Assembly: GCA_018658605.1 (NCBI GenBank) | Contig: JABHUV010000325.1 | Location: forward strand, 1-9,784 | Source: Planctomycetaceae bacterium | GTDB taxonomy: Bacteria; Planctomycetota; Planctomycetia; Pirellulales; Pirellulaceae | DNA: 9,784 nt | Direction: 5' to 3' | Part shown: positions 1 through 5,962 of the stretch, in pieces | How the letters are laid out: each line of letters starts with the position of its first letter | Position numbering within the stretch: position 1 is the first letter of the stretch | Notes under the pieces: generated by a model | Database searches by the model: none | What the model was told of the DNA's origin: nothing | Seen by the model: the letters and a program-made list of their open reading frames with translations, nothing else | Program-made: the position numbers and the translations under genes

Positions 1-313
1 CGGGATCATTAAACTTGCCGTAATTAACAGCAACATATATCCGCCCCGCCACATGACATAAATCCCCATGGTGACTCGCCACTTCAATTTTTTTGACAAC
101 CTTGCCCTCCGCATCGGATTTAACGAGCGCGGTTGTAAAGGACCAAAACAAACTTCCCTGCCCGTCGCGACAAACGCCTTGTAAGTGGTGCTTGTACCGT
201 CCTTCGCAGGCAATCGTTCCCAGAGTGTCGACCGCATCAACAACATCGACTGCGGAAAACACAATCAACCATGTGCACAATGTGCTACTAACCATCTGCC
301 GCATCGTTTTCAT
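1..313 (-). CDS. Secreted beta-propeller-like protein, unknown function (3' part beyond left edge)
   Basis: I translated this by hand from the minus strand. ATG at 313-311 opens 104 codons without a stop to the window edge. Residues 1-26 form a signal peptide: Lys/Arg near the start, a hydrophobic core and a likely cleavage after VDA. The mature part contains HLQGVCRDGQGSLFWSF, LVKSDAEGKVVKKI and HHGDLCHVAGRIYVAVNYG. These read like successive strands of a propeller blade and resemble secreted hypothetical proteins I associate with planctomycetes; this family assignment is from memory. The start lies 5 nt after the sulfatase stop, and GGAAAG in the last sulfatase codons serves as the ribosome binding site, so the two genes are almost certainly co-transcribed. 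The context suggests an extracytoplasmic role next to sulfated-polymer breakdown. An enzyme activity cannot be assigned from this fragment. Confidence 0.72.
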   Translation of the reverse strand, partial: MKTMRQMVSSTLCTWLIVFSAVDVVDAVDTLGTIACEGRYKHHLQGVCRDGQGSLFWSFTTALVKSDAEGKVVKKIEVASHHGDLCHVAGRIYVAVNYGKFNDP

Positions 314-318
314 ATTAA

Positions 319-2226
319 TCACTTTCCAATAACTCCTAATTCGGCTGCCGAAGCCCATGGGCCACCGTTGACTTCAGTGAGGACGAGGAGCTTCACGTAC
401 CGAGCTTGTTGCGGTGGAAATACAATCTGTTGATTGCCACGCTTTCGGGTAAACTCGCCAACGGCAACTGGCTTACCAAATTCTTCACCATCAGTGCTCA
501 CATAAATTTCATATTTAGCAATGCCACCATTGAATCCGCCATCCTGCCGAGACAAATAACGAAACCCAGTGACCTCACGAATGCGGCCTAAGCCGATAAC
601 AATGTTATGCGGATGCTTCTGGATTTCGGGAAGATACTCTGTGTGCCAATGAGTACGTGAGTTCCCATCAAGCGTGAACTTCGCAAGTCGACTACCCGCG
701 CTGCTTTCGCTAGAAACCGTGGCAATTTTGCATTCTTTCTGCGGGATCAATCCTGCTTGATCAAACTGCATTCCCTTTCCTTGGGTCGGGGCAGGCCGAG
801 TCGATCCGTACTTGGCTCGTCGATCTTTTTCGTGCAAAGTGGTATCACTGAAGGTTCCTTCCACCGCTGGTGAATGGGCTTCATCCGCGAGGACCAGCAT
901 CGCTTTTAGTACCGACGGAAAATCAGCAGCAATGTTGTTGGATTCGCTGATGTCTTTGGATAGGTCATATAACTCCCAATCTCGTTTAGGTCCTGGTTGA
1001 ATAGCTTTCATGTGCTGCTGCCTCACTGCCTTCTGACCGCCAATCTCCCAATACAGATAAGCATGCTCCTCTTGCTTATTACTGGCACCGCCACGAGCAC
1101 TAGTTCCCTGCAATTCATTCCAGAAAGAAATTCCATCAATTCCACCCGGAGCTTTGGCTCCCGTGATATCAGCGATAGTGGGCATCACGTCAGCAAAGTA
1201 CCACAGATGTTCACTCATCCGACCACCTTCAATACGACCAGGACAATATGCAAGTGCTGGTATCCGCAAACCACCTTCATAGAGTGTTCCTTTAGTCCCT
1301 CTAAACTCATCTCCTGTTTCCGGATGAACATTGGCTCCATGTCGTCCACGGGGGTATTCTTTTGACTTAAAATAGTCATTGCCACCGTTGTCACCGCTAA
1401 AAAACACAATGGTGTTTTCCGCTAGACCAAGTTCTTCAAGCAGATCAACAATTCCACCAACTTGGCGATCCACCATGGTGACCATCGCTGCGTAACGACG
1501 TGCGGGTTCAGGCCACGGTTTGTCTTTGTAGATTTCCCAAGCGGCATCTTCATCCGGAATGTCAAAAATACCGTGCGGAGGTGTGATCGGAAGGTAACAG
1601 AAAAACGGCTCATCTTGATGATCTCGGATAAACTGTTTGGCACGATCAACGATAACGTAGTGCGAATACGTTTCACCTTGGCTCCCTCCGAGGTTTCCGG
1701 CTAACTTCAACTCGCGGCTGTTCTCGATGATATACGGTGGATAGTAACTATGAGCGTGCACTTGGTCATAATATCCAACAAACAGATCAAACCCGTGATC
1801 TTCCGGTACACCGGTGGAACCGCGACCACCACATCCCCACTTGCCAAATCCGCCCGTGGCATACCCTCTCCGTTTAAGCATGCTACCTATCGTCTCTTCA
1901 TCGCTCCGCAATGGGGTGCCACCACCATTAACGCGAACGGACGTGTGCCCAGAGTGCTTTCCCGTTAAGAAACAACAACGAGTAGGTGCACAAACGGCTG
2001 AGCCAGCTAGCCCCTGAGTAAACCACACTCCCTGTTTGGCCAGCTCGTCGATGCGCGGCGTCGAGATCGTCTTGCTTCCCATATAGGAAGTCTCAAAATA
2101 CCCCAGCTCATCGGCCATGATGTAAACTACATTGAGCTTTTCTTTAGCTTGCAGTAACATTGATGAGCCGATTGATAAAATCACAGCAAGCGAGGCTATT
2201 TTACATAAATCACGTAGCAGTATCAT
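319..2226 (-). CDS. Secreted Cys-type sulfatase with C-terminal F5/8 type C (discoidin-like) domain
   Basis: This 635-residue exported sulfatase hydrolyses a sulfate ester, probably on a polysaccharide; the substrate is unknown. Residues 1-27 are a signal peptide ending LLQA. The catalytic signature CAPTRCCFLTG occupies residues 79-89. Cys79 would be converted to formylglycine and Arg83 is the conserved partner. Other expected active-site residues are Asp39-Glu40, Lys129 in FGKWG, His218 in PPH, Asp279-Asn280 in SGDN and Lys312 in RGTKGT. The usual second Asp of the N-terminal metal pair is Glu40 here. The sequence GKWGCGG through YYDQVHAHSYYPPY fits the GKWG-type rather than the GKWHLG-type sulfatases. 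Residues about 500-633 look like an F5/8 type C fold (LDGNSRTHWHTEY ... KYEIYVSTDGEEF ... ARYVKLLVLTEVNG), likely for glycan binding. AGGA lies 8-9 nt before the ATG. It is first in a unit with the propeller-like protein. Its activating enzyme is not in the window. Confidence 0.93.
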   Translation of the reverse strand: MILLRDLCKIASLAVILSIGSSMLLQAKEKLNVVYIMADELGYFETSYMGSKTISTPRIDELAKQGVWFTQGLAGSAVCAPTRCCFLTGKHSGHTSVRVNGGGTPLRSDEETIGSMLKRRGYATGGFGKWGCGGRGSTGVPEDHGFDLFVGYYDQVHAHSYYPPYIIENSRELKLAGNLGGSQGETYSHYVIVDRAKQFIRDHQDEPFFCYLPITPPHGIFDIPDEDAAWEIYKDKPWPEPARRYAAMVTMVDRQVGGIVDLLEELGLAENTIVFFSGDNGGNDYFKSKEYPRGRHGANVHPETGDEFRGTKGTLYEGGLRIPALAYCPGRIEGGRMSEHLWYFADVMPTIADITGAKAPGGIDGISFWNELQGTSARGGASNKQEEHAYLYWEIGGQKAVRQQHMKAIQPGPKRDWELYDLSKDISESNNIAADFPSVLKAMLVLADEAHSPAVEGTFSDTTLHEKDRRAKYGSTRPAPTQGKGMQFDQAGLIPQKECKIATVSSESSAGSRLAKFTLDGNSRTHWHTEYLPEIQKHPHNIVIGLGRIREVTGFRYLSRQDGGFNGGIAKYEIYVSTDGEEFGKPVAVGEFTRKRGNQQIVFPPQQARYVKLLVLTEVNGGPWASAAELGVIGK

Positions 2227-2254
2227 TAAAGTGTCCTAAATCCAAATTGATGCC

Positions 2255-2283
2255 ATAATAAGTTTGTCTGATATTTCTATCTA
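2255..2283 (-). promoter_or_regulatory. Candidate sigma-70 promoter for the sulfatase unit
   Basis: Read on the minus strand, TATTAT (2260-2255) is a 5/6 match to a -10 box. TAGATA (2283-2278) is a 4/6 match to a -35 box, with a 17-nt spacer. Transcription would begin about 20-25 nt before the sulfatase ATG, leaving room for the TTAGGAC ribosome binding site. The region is AT-rich, so a chance match is quite possible. Confidence 0.27.
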
Positions 2284-2349
2284 ATATATGCAATAATGTG
2301 CTCGCTCGCCCGTATAGAAGGAAAACAACGGCAAATCAGAAGGAAATAA

Positions 2350-2400
2350 ATGTCGGCCACCCCGTCAACCGCATGTTGTCAACAAAGAATTAACCTGTAG
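2350..2400 (+). CDS. Possible 16-codon leader ORF upstream of the lipoprotein gene
   Basis: ATG at 2350 is preceded by AGGA (2341-2344) at an ideal 5-nt distance. This is a better initiation signal than the one in front of the lipoprotein. It encodes MSATPSTACCQQRINL and stops at TAG 2398-2400. It is in the same frame as the lipoprotein, whose TTG start follows 12 nt after the stop. It could be a translated leader that feeds ribosomes to the weak downstream start by reinitiation. Alternatively it could be the remnant of a longer N-terminus interrupted by the TAG. The first reading is favoured because the downstream segment is a complete lipoprotein signal peptide by itself. The two adjacent cysteines could make it amino-acid responsive, but no alternative stem-loops were found to support attenuation. 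Confidence 0.35.
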   Translation: MSATPSTACCQQRINL

Positions 2401-2412
2401 AAAGCGAATGCA

Positions 2413-3216
2413 TTGCAAAAAATCACAATCACGAAACTCTTTCCTGCACTCCCGCTAGTATTTGCCTTGGCCGTTTTTATAGTCGGCTGCAACAGCACGG
2501 AATCTCCCAGCACGGAATCTCCCAGCACGGAATCTCCCAGCACGGAATCTCCCAGCACGGAATCTTCGGACACAATCAACATCCAAAATATTATTGCTGA
2601 GCATATCGAAGCGGTCGGAGGTGCCTCGGCAATCCAAGAAATAAAAACGATTAGGAAATTTCATTCAATAATTTCGACCTCCCCTACCGGAAATGCTACC
2701 GGAACTTTCATGGAAACATTTGATGTAATTGCAGACCGGGGTCGAATAGATACGGATTTGGGTGTCTTCCAAGAATCCAAGGGATGGACTGGACAGCAAG
2801 GCTGGAAGAAAAATTCCTTCGAGCCTTTGCGGGATCTTACTGGGGAGGAACTGTCCATCGAAAAAATTGTCATGCCCGTGAGCATTATTTTTACCTTAAA
2901 AGACACATTTGGGAATGCCGCATTTTTACCTGCAACAAAATCTAAATTCAACGACCATGTTTGTGTCAAAATAGAAATTGTCGGAAGTCCGCTTGCCCTT
3001 TACGTGAACCAAAAGACCAGACTCATTGAGGGAATGGAGATTCCAAATTTATTGAGGATAACATTATCCAATTACAAGAAGGTCAACGGGGTACAAATAC
3101 CTTACAAAACCAAGGCTGAGATCTTCACGGCGAACTCGACGTTCACGTCCGATCTCAAAAAGGTGGAGATCAACAGTAAATTCGATACTGACAACTTCTC
3201 AAAGCCCGACAACTAA
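2413..3216 (+). CDS. Lipoprotein with LolA/RseB-fold-like domain and SPSTE repeat linker
   Basis: This 267-residue predicted lipoprotein starts with MQKITITK, has a hydrophobic core, and a lipobox FIVGC with lipidation at Cys26. Residues 27-52 are a low-complexity Ser/Thr/Pro/Glu linker encoded by an exact 15-bp repeat. From about residue 57 the order is HIEAVGGASAIQEIKTI, a long beta-rich middle, YVNQKTRLIEGMEI, LSNYKKVNGVQIPYK and KFDTDNFSKP. This pattern is familiar from outer-membrane-lipoprotein-sorting (LolA/LolB/RseB fold) domain proteins. The start is awkward: TTG at 2413 is the only in-frame start before the signal peptide, with only a weak AGAAAG upstream. An ATG at 2408 sits in another frame and would join if the A6 run at 2417-2422 had one more A. 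The stop is one base from the sigma factor start, which suggests translational coupling. Because RseB-fold proteins regulate sigma-E in other bacteria, an envelope-sensing role is a reasonable but unproven inference. Confidence 0.8.
   Translation: MQKITITKLFPALPLVFALAVFIVGCNSTESPSTESPSTESPSTESPSTESSDTINIQNIIAEHIEAVGGASAIQEIKTIRKFHSIISTSPTGNATGTFMETFDVIADRGRIDTDLGVFQESKGWTGQQGWKKNSFEPLRDLTGEELSIEKIVMPVSIIFTLKDTFGNAAFLPATKSKFNDHVCVKIEIVGSPLALYVNQKTRLIEGMEIPNLLRITLSNYKKVNGVQIPYKTKAEIFTANSTFTSDLKKVEINSKFDTDNFSKPDN
2494..2565 (+). repeat. In-frame 15-bp tandem repeat (4.8 copies) coding for STESP units
   Basis: The unit AGCACGGAATCTCCC is repeated without a single mismatch: four full copies and a fifth 12-bp copy. 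Because the period is five codons, gain or loss of copies keeps the reading frame and only changes the length of the linker after the lipid-anchored cysteine. Perfect identity, including third codon positions, indicates recent slippage or expansion rather than selection on the protein alone. Confidence 0.95.
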
Positions 3217-3217
3217 A

Positions 3218-3894
3218 ATGCCGCTTCCCTCAGATCAAACTATTAACGCCTTAGGACAAAGCGGCTATGCGCTCAGTTTCCAATTATTGGGCAATCATCA
3301 GGATGCCGAAGATATGACGCAGGACAGCTTAAATGCTCTCGTTGCAAAATGGGACACGTTTGACGAATCAAAGGCCTCAGTGAAAACTTGGTTTTTACAA
3401 TCGTGCGCAATCGCACCATCTATTATATGCGGAAGAATATAACGCAGTTTAACACAGATATTTTAGACCAATCCACCGACCGCAAAGCCGAAACAGCACA
3501 ACAACATATTGAAGCATCAGAACGCCAAGCAATCGTACGAGATGCAGTCGTTGCCTTACCACAGAACCAACGAGAGCTGATTTTGTTGCGTGATTACCAC
3601 GGATTCAAATACACTGAGATCGACGAGATTCTCAATGTGCCCATTGGAACAATCATGTCCCGACTTTCTCGCGTCCGAAAACAATTAAGGCTCCGACTAT
3701 TTGACTTGGAGGAAATTTACGAGTACGGAAAGCTATTAGCGGAATCTCGAGAACAAACGCTCGATCGCATGGTGACCGAAGCAGAATCACTCGGCGGCAA
3801 CGCAATCGTCAACGTACGGATTGCGACAAGCATGGTCATACAAGGGTCGGCAGAGATGCTAACCTATGGAACGACCGTGATCCTGAAGGACTAG
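3218..3894 (+). CDS. ECF sigma factor split by a -1 frame change, with C-terminal half-YbjQ-like domain
   Basis: Two frames together encode one ECF-type sigma factor that would direct RNA polymerase to a dedicated promoter set. Frame A (3218-3442) supplies residues 1-60, with the region 2 sequence LLGNHQDAEDMTQDSLNALVAKW and then VKTWFL. Frame B, used from 3397, supplies TIVRNRTIYYMRKN and region 4 (LPQNQRELILLRDYHGFKYTEIDEIL, VPIGTIMSRLSRVRKQL). Joined by a -1 step after the TTA codon, this gives a continuous 225-residue protein with the canonical TWFLTIVRNR stretch. Alone, frame A stops at residue 74 in unrelated sequence, and frame B lacks most of region 2. Residues about 167-223 (EYGKLLAESREQTLDRM ... 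SLGGNAIVNVRIATSMV ... SAEMLTYGTTVIL) are not part of an ECF core and match my memory of the C-terminal half of YbjQ/UPF0145 proteins. The start is one base after the lipoprotein stop with no clear ribosome binding site, so translation probably depends on coupling. It could be a pseudogene or contain a sequencing error. Confidence 0.8.
3391..3416 (+). other. Candidate -1 frameshift site: GTTTTTA, 5-nt spacer, GC-rich hairpin
   Basis: G TTT TTA (3391-3397) is in the zero frame of the upstream sigma segment. It differs by one base from the well-known U UUU UUA slippery heptamer. Five bases downstream, GTGCG (3403-3407) and CGCAC (3412-3416) can form a 5-bp stem around a CAAT loop. A -1 shift here joins the two sigma frames exactly where homology changes frame. 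The stem is short and lies in conserved codons (V-R-N-R-T), so it could be incidental. A lost T in the T5 run gives the same appearance. Confidence 0.35.
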
Positions 3895-3901
3895 CAATCC
3901 G

Positions 3902-3910
3902 TGGTATGAT
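3902..3910 (+). promoter_or_regulatory. Candidate extended -10 promoter for the SDR gene
   Basis: TGGTATGAT fits the extended -10 form TGnTATAAT with one mismatch, and lies just after the sigma factor stop. No good -35 hexamer is visible, which extended -10 promoters can tolerate. The predicted start would leave a leader of about 35-40 nt carrying the strong TAGGAG ribosome binding site. It suggests that the metabolic module has its own promoter. Confidence 0.32.
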
Positions 3911-3953
3911 TTAGTGGCCCTTCTTTTGTGGTAAACTGCATTAGGAGCCACCC

Positions 3954-4880
3954 ATGAAATACTTAATCACCGGCGGGGCAGGAAATATCGCCTGCCAACT
4001 TACCCACCGCTTGCCATTATCTTCCGAAATACTATTAACGGATATTGCCGAACAGCCTCTGTCCACACCCAGCGAAAACAGCCGCTATCAGGTGTCCAGC
4101 ATCTGCGACGCTCAAGCGATTGCGGAATGTATCGAGACCTTTCAACCCGATATAATTCTACATTTTGCATCTCTCTTATCGGGGCAAAGCGAAGCGGATC
4201 GAAAAACCGCATGGCACGTGAACATGCAAGGTACATTTTCGTTGCTCGAAGCCGCAGTTGCAAACCACGTTAATCGTGTTATCTTCCCCAGTTCACTCGC
4301 TTCCTTTGGTTCACCACTACCTGAACCGTTGCCAGAGGATTACCCACAATGGCCTCGAGGGTTCTACGGATTCACCAAAGCATCCGTAGAACGAATGGGG
4401 TTTTATTATCGTGAATCTCATGGGCTCGATTTCCGCGCTGTCCGCCTACCAATCATTATTTCACCGCATCCATCGCCAGGCGCGGCAAGTTCTTATGCTT
4501 CGAACATGTTCATCGAGACCGTTCTTCAGCGACCAGTAACGCTCAAAGTCCGCCCGACTTCGAACCCGGCCCTGATGTATATCGATGACTGCCTGCACGC
4601 AATTGATCTATTTGCACATGCTGACCGTGCCTTGCTGACCCGTAGTTCCTACAACCTCTTTTCGTGTAATCCAAGTGCCAGCGATATTGCCGAGACTATT
4701 GAACAACACCTACCCGATTGCACCATCGACTACGAAACAGACGATGAGGTTGCTGACTTAATCGATTCTTGGCCGCGGCAAATCAACGACTCCAGCGCTC
4801 GCAACGACTGGGGTTGGACGCCTAAGTTTGACCTCACGCAAATGACCACCCATTTCATTGGGCTATTGGCGGATACATAA
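3954..4880 (+). CDS. SDR dehydrogenase related to L-threonine 3-dehydrogenase (NAD-dependent epimerase/dehydratase family)
   Basis: This 308-residue extended short-chain dehydrogenase is cytosolic and probably NAD-dependent. The nucleotide-binding turn is GGAGNIA at residues 7-13, with Ala13 where the third Gly of GxxGxxG is usual. Asp30 at the end of strand 2 (LLTDI) favours NAD over NADP. The catalytic set is Ser113/Ser114 in FPSSLASFG, Tyr138 and Lys142 in YGFTK. The second half follows the SDR-type threonine dehydrogenase pattern: LDFRAVRLPIIIS, YASNMF, ALMYIDDCLHAIDLF, ADLIDSWPRQINDSSARNDWGW. That group oxidises L-threonine to 2-amino-3-oxobutyrate, but bacterial relatives may use other hydroxy compounds, so the substrate is not settled. 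AGGAG lies about 7 nt before the ATG. It leads a run of four same-strand metabolic genes, although 106 nt separate it from the next. It could instead be a sugar-nucleotide epimerase, which fits less well. Confidence 0.85.
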   Translation: MKYLITGGAGNIACQLTHRLPLSSEILLTDIAEQPLSTPSENSRYQVSSICDAQAIAECIETFQPDIILHFASLLSGQSEADRKTAWHVNMQGTFSLLEAAVANHVNRVIFPSSLASFGSPLPEPLPEDYPQWPRGFYGFTKASVERMGFYYRESHGLDFRAVRLPIIISPHPSPGAASSYASNMFIETVLQRPVTLKVRPTSNPALMYIDDCLHAIDLFAHADRALLTRSSYNLFSCNPSASDIAETIEQHLPDCTIDYETDDEVADLIDSWPRQINDSSARNDWGWTPKFDLTQMTTHFIGLLADT

Positions 4881-4970
4881 GTCCATCACAAGAACGTCGG
4901 GGGAACTCGCACGGCTCGTGTAAACCACATCTTCACGATTCAATCTCCGCATCCAATACCCGCCGTTCTC

Positions 4971-4979
4971 TGGTAGAAT
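4971..4979 (+). promoter_or_regulatory. Candidate extended -10 element immediately upstream of the dioxygenase gene
   Basis: TGGTAGAAT fits TGnTATAAT with one mismatch and ends 7 nt before the ATG at 4987. If it is used, transcription would start at or next to the ATG, giving a leaderless or nearly leaderless message. This agrees with the absence of any Shine-Dalgarno-like sequence before that ATG. No -35 box is visible. Confidence 0.27.
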
Positions 4980-4986
4980 ATCCGTC

Positions 4987-5952
4987 ATGAGAACATTGCA
5001 ACTTGCTGAGCAAATTGACACACCGTCCGGTATCTTTCCATTGATTTATGACGGCGGCGAATTTACGTCGCTCGGTGACTCAATTGTGTGGACGCAAGAA
5101 AATCACTCGGAACTGATTGACCTCGCATTTCAACACGGAACCGTACTATTTCGTAACTTTGGAACAGCAACCGATCAGGATTTTGACACGTTTATTCAAG
5201 CGTTTGGTCTGGAGAATTTCCACTACCGACAATCACTCTCTAATGCCGTGCGATTTAACCGAACCGAGCGAGTTTTCACTGCCAACGAAGCCCCTGCCGA
5301 TGTCAAGATATTCTTGCATCATGAAATGGCCCAGACTCCGATTTACCCAAGTCGCTTGTTCTTCTTCTGTGAACAACCTGCCGAAACTGGTGGTGCAACT
5401 CCCATTTGTCGTTCCGACGTATTGGTTGTTCGACTTAAGCAACAGCACCCTCAATTCGTCGCTGATTTGATAACCAAAGGACTGAAGTATCGCAACATTC
5501 TGCCGGACCAAGATGACCCGCAATCTGGCATGGGTCGCAGTTGGCGCAGTACCTTCCAGGCGGAGACGCCTGACGAATGCGAAGCGAACATGACAAAACT
5601 GGGATACACTGGCGAGTGGCGAGACGACGGTAGCCTCGTCAGCACCACCCCCATTCTTGACGGTATACGGACGCTCCCCGACGGCCGGCAGACTTTTTTC
5701 AATCAACTTATTGCCGCCTATCGAGGATGGGGATCTGATGAAACATCCGGACCCCCGATAACATTCGGTGATGGGACGCCGTTGGACCACGTTGCCGTTA
5801 CCGCTGCCTGCGACATTGCGGACGAATTGACATTTAATGTTCCCTGGCAACAGGGAGATGTCGCATTGGTTGACAATTACGTCGCCATGCACGCCCGACA
5901 AACGTTTACTGGCACCCGTAAAATTCTCGCTTCATTAGTAGCCGCAGGATAG
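4987..5952 (+). CDS. TauD/TfdA-family Fe(II)/2-oxoglutarate-dependent dioxygenase
   Basis: This 321-residue cytosolic oxygenase would use Fe(II), O2 and 2-oxoglutarate to hydroxylate a small substrate, often causing loss of a side group. The iron triad is visible: His111 and Glu113 in FLHHEMAQTPIYPSRLFFFC, and His302 in VDNYVAMHARQTFTGTRK. Arg311 is the likely 2-oxoglutarate carboxylate ligand. GTVLFRNFG at residues 51-59 is the usual N-terminal strand of the family. The HxE triad and the FFFCEQPAETGGATPI segment resemble the SyrP-like branch more than taurine dioxygenase itself, so taurine should not be assumed. The length is normal for the family. No ribosome binding site is seen before the ATG. 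The transporter gene follows after 10 nt, so the two are very likely co-expressed and the transporter may import the dioxygenase substrate. Confidence 0.88.
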   Translation: MRTLQLAEQIDTPSGIFPLIYDGGEFTSLGDSIVWTQENHSELIDLAFQHGTVLFRNFGTATDQDFDTFIQAFGLENFHYRQSLSNAVRFNRTERVFTANEAPADVKIFLHHEMAQTPIYPSRLFFFCEQPAETGGATPICRSDVLVVRLKQQHPQFVADLITKGLKYRNILPDQDDPQSGMGRSWRSTFQAETPDECEANMTKLGYTGEWRDDGSLVSTTPILDGIRTLPDGRQTFFNQLIAAYRGWGSDETSGPPITFGDGTPLDHVAVTAACDIADELTFNVPWQQGDVALVDNYVAMHARQTFTGTRKILASLVAAG

Positions 5953-5962
5953 AGACCCTTCA

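Noticed and set aside
997..1704. Several overlapping open frames within the sulfatase gene on both strands
   Set aside because: They contain no recognisable motifs and overlap the continuous sulfatase domain, so they are frame shadows.
2494..2565. CRISPR-like array
   Set aside because: The units are directly adjacent, only 15 bp long, have no spacers and lie inside a coding frame.
2379..2664. Minus-strand open frames with repeated DSVLG and RFRAG units
   Set aside because: They are the reverse-complement reading of the 15-bp coding repeat. A unit whose length is a multiple of three stays open in several frames automatically.
3388..3894. Independent gene starting at TTG 3388
   Set aside because: It would encode a sigma factor lacking nearly all of region 2. 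The residues before it, in the other frame, complete the domain exactly, so one split gene is the better reading.
4881..4986. Terminator or small RNA in the gap between the SDR and dioxygenase genes
   Set aside because: Only a 4-bp CACG/CGTG stem without a T-tract is visible, which is not enough to call either.
5233..5901. A 222-codon open frame on the minus strand inside the dioxygenase gene
   Set aside because: It lies wholly opposite a gene with clear iron-binding motifs, shows no recognisable domain or ribosome binding site, and its composition is what a reverse-strand shadow of a coding gene gives.
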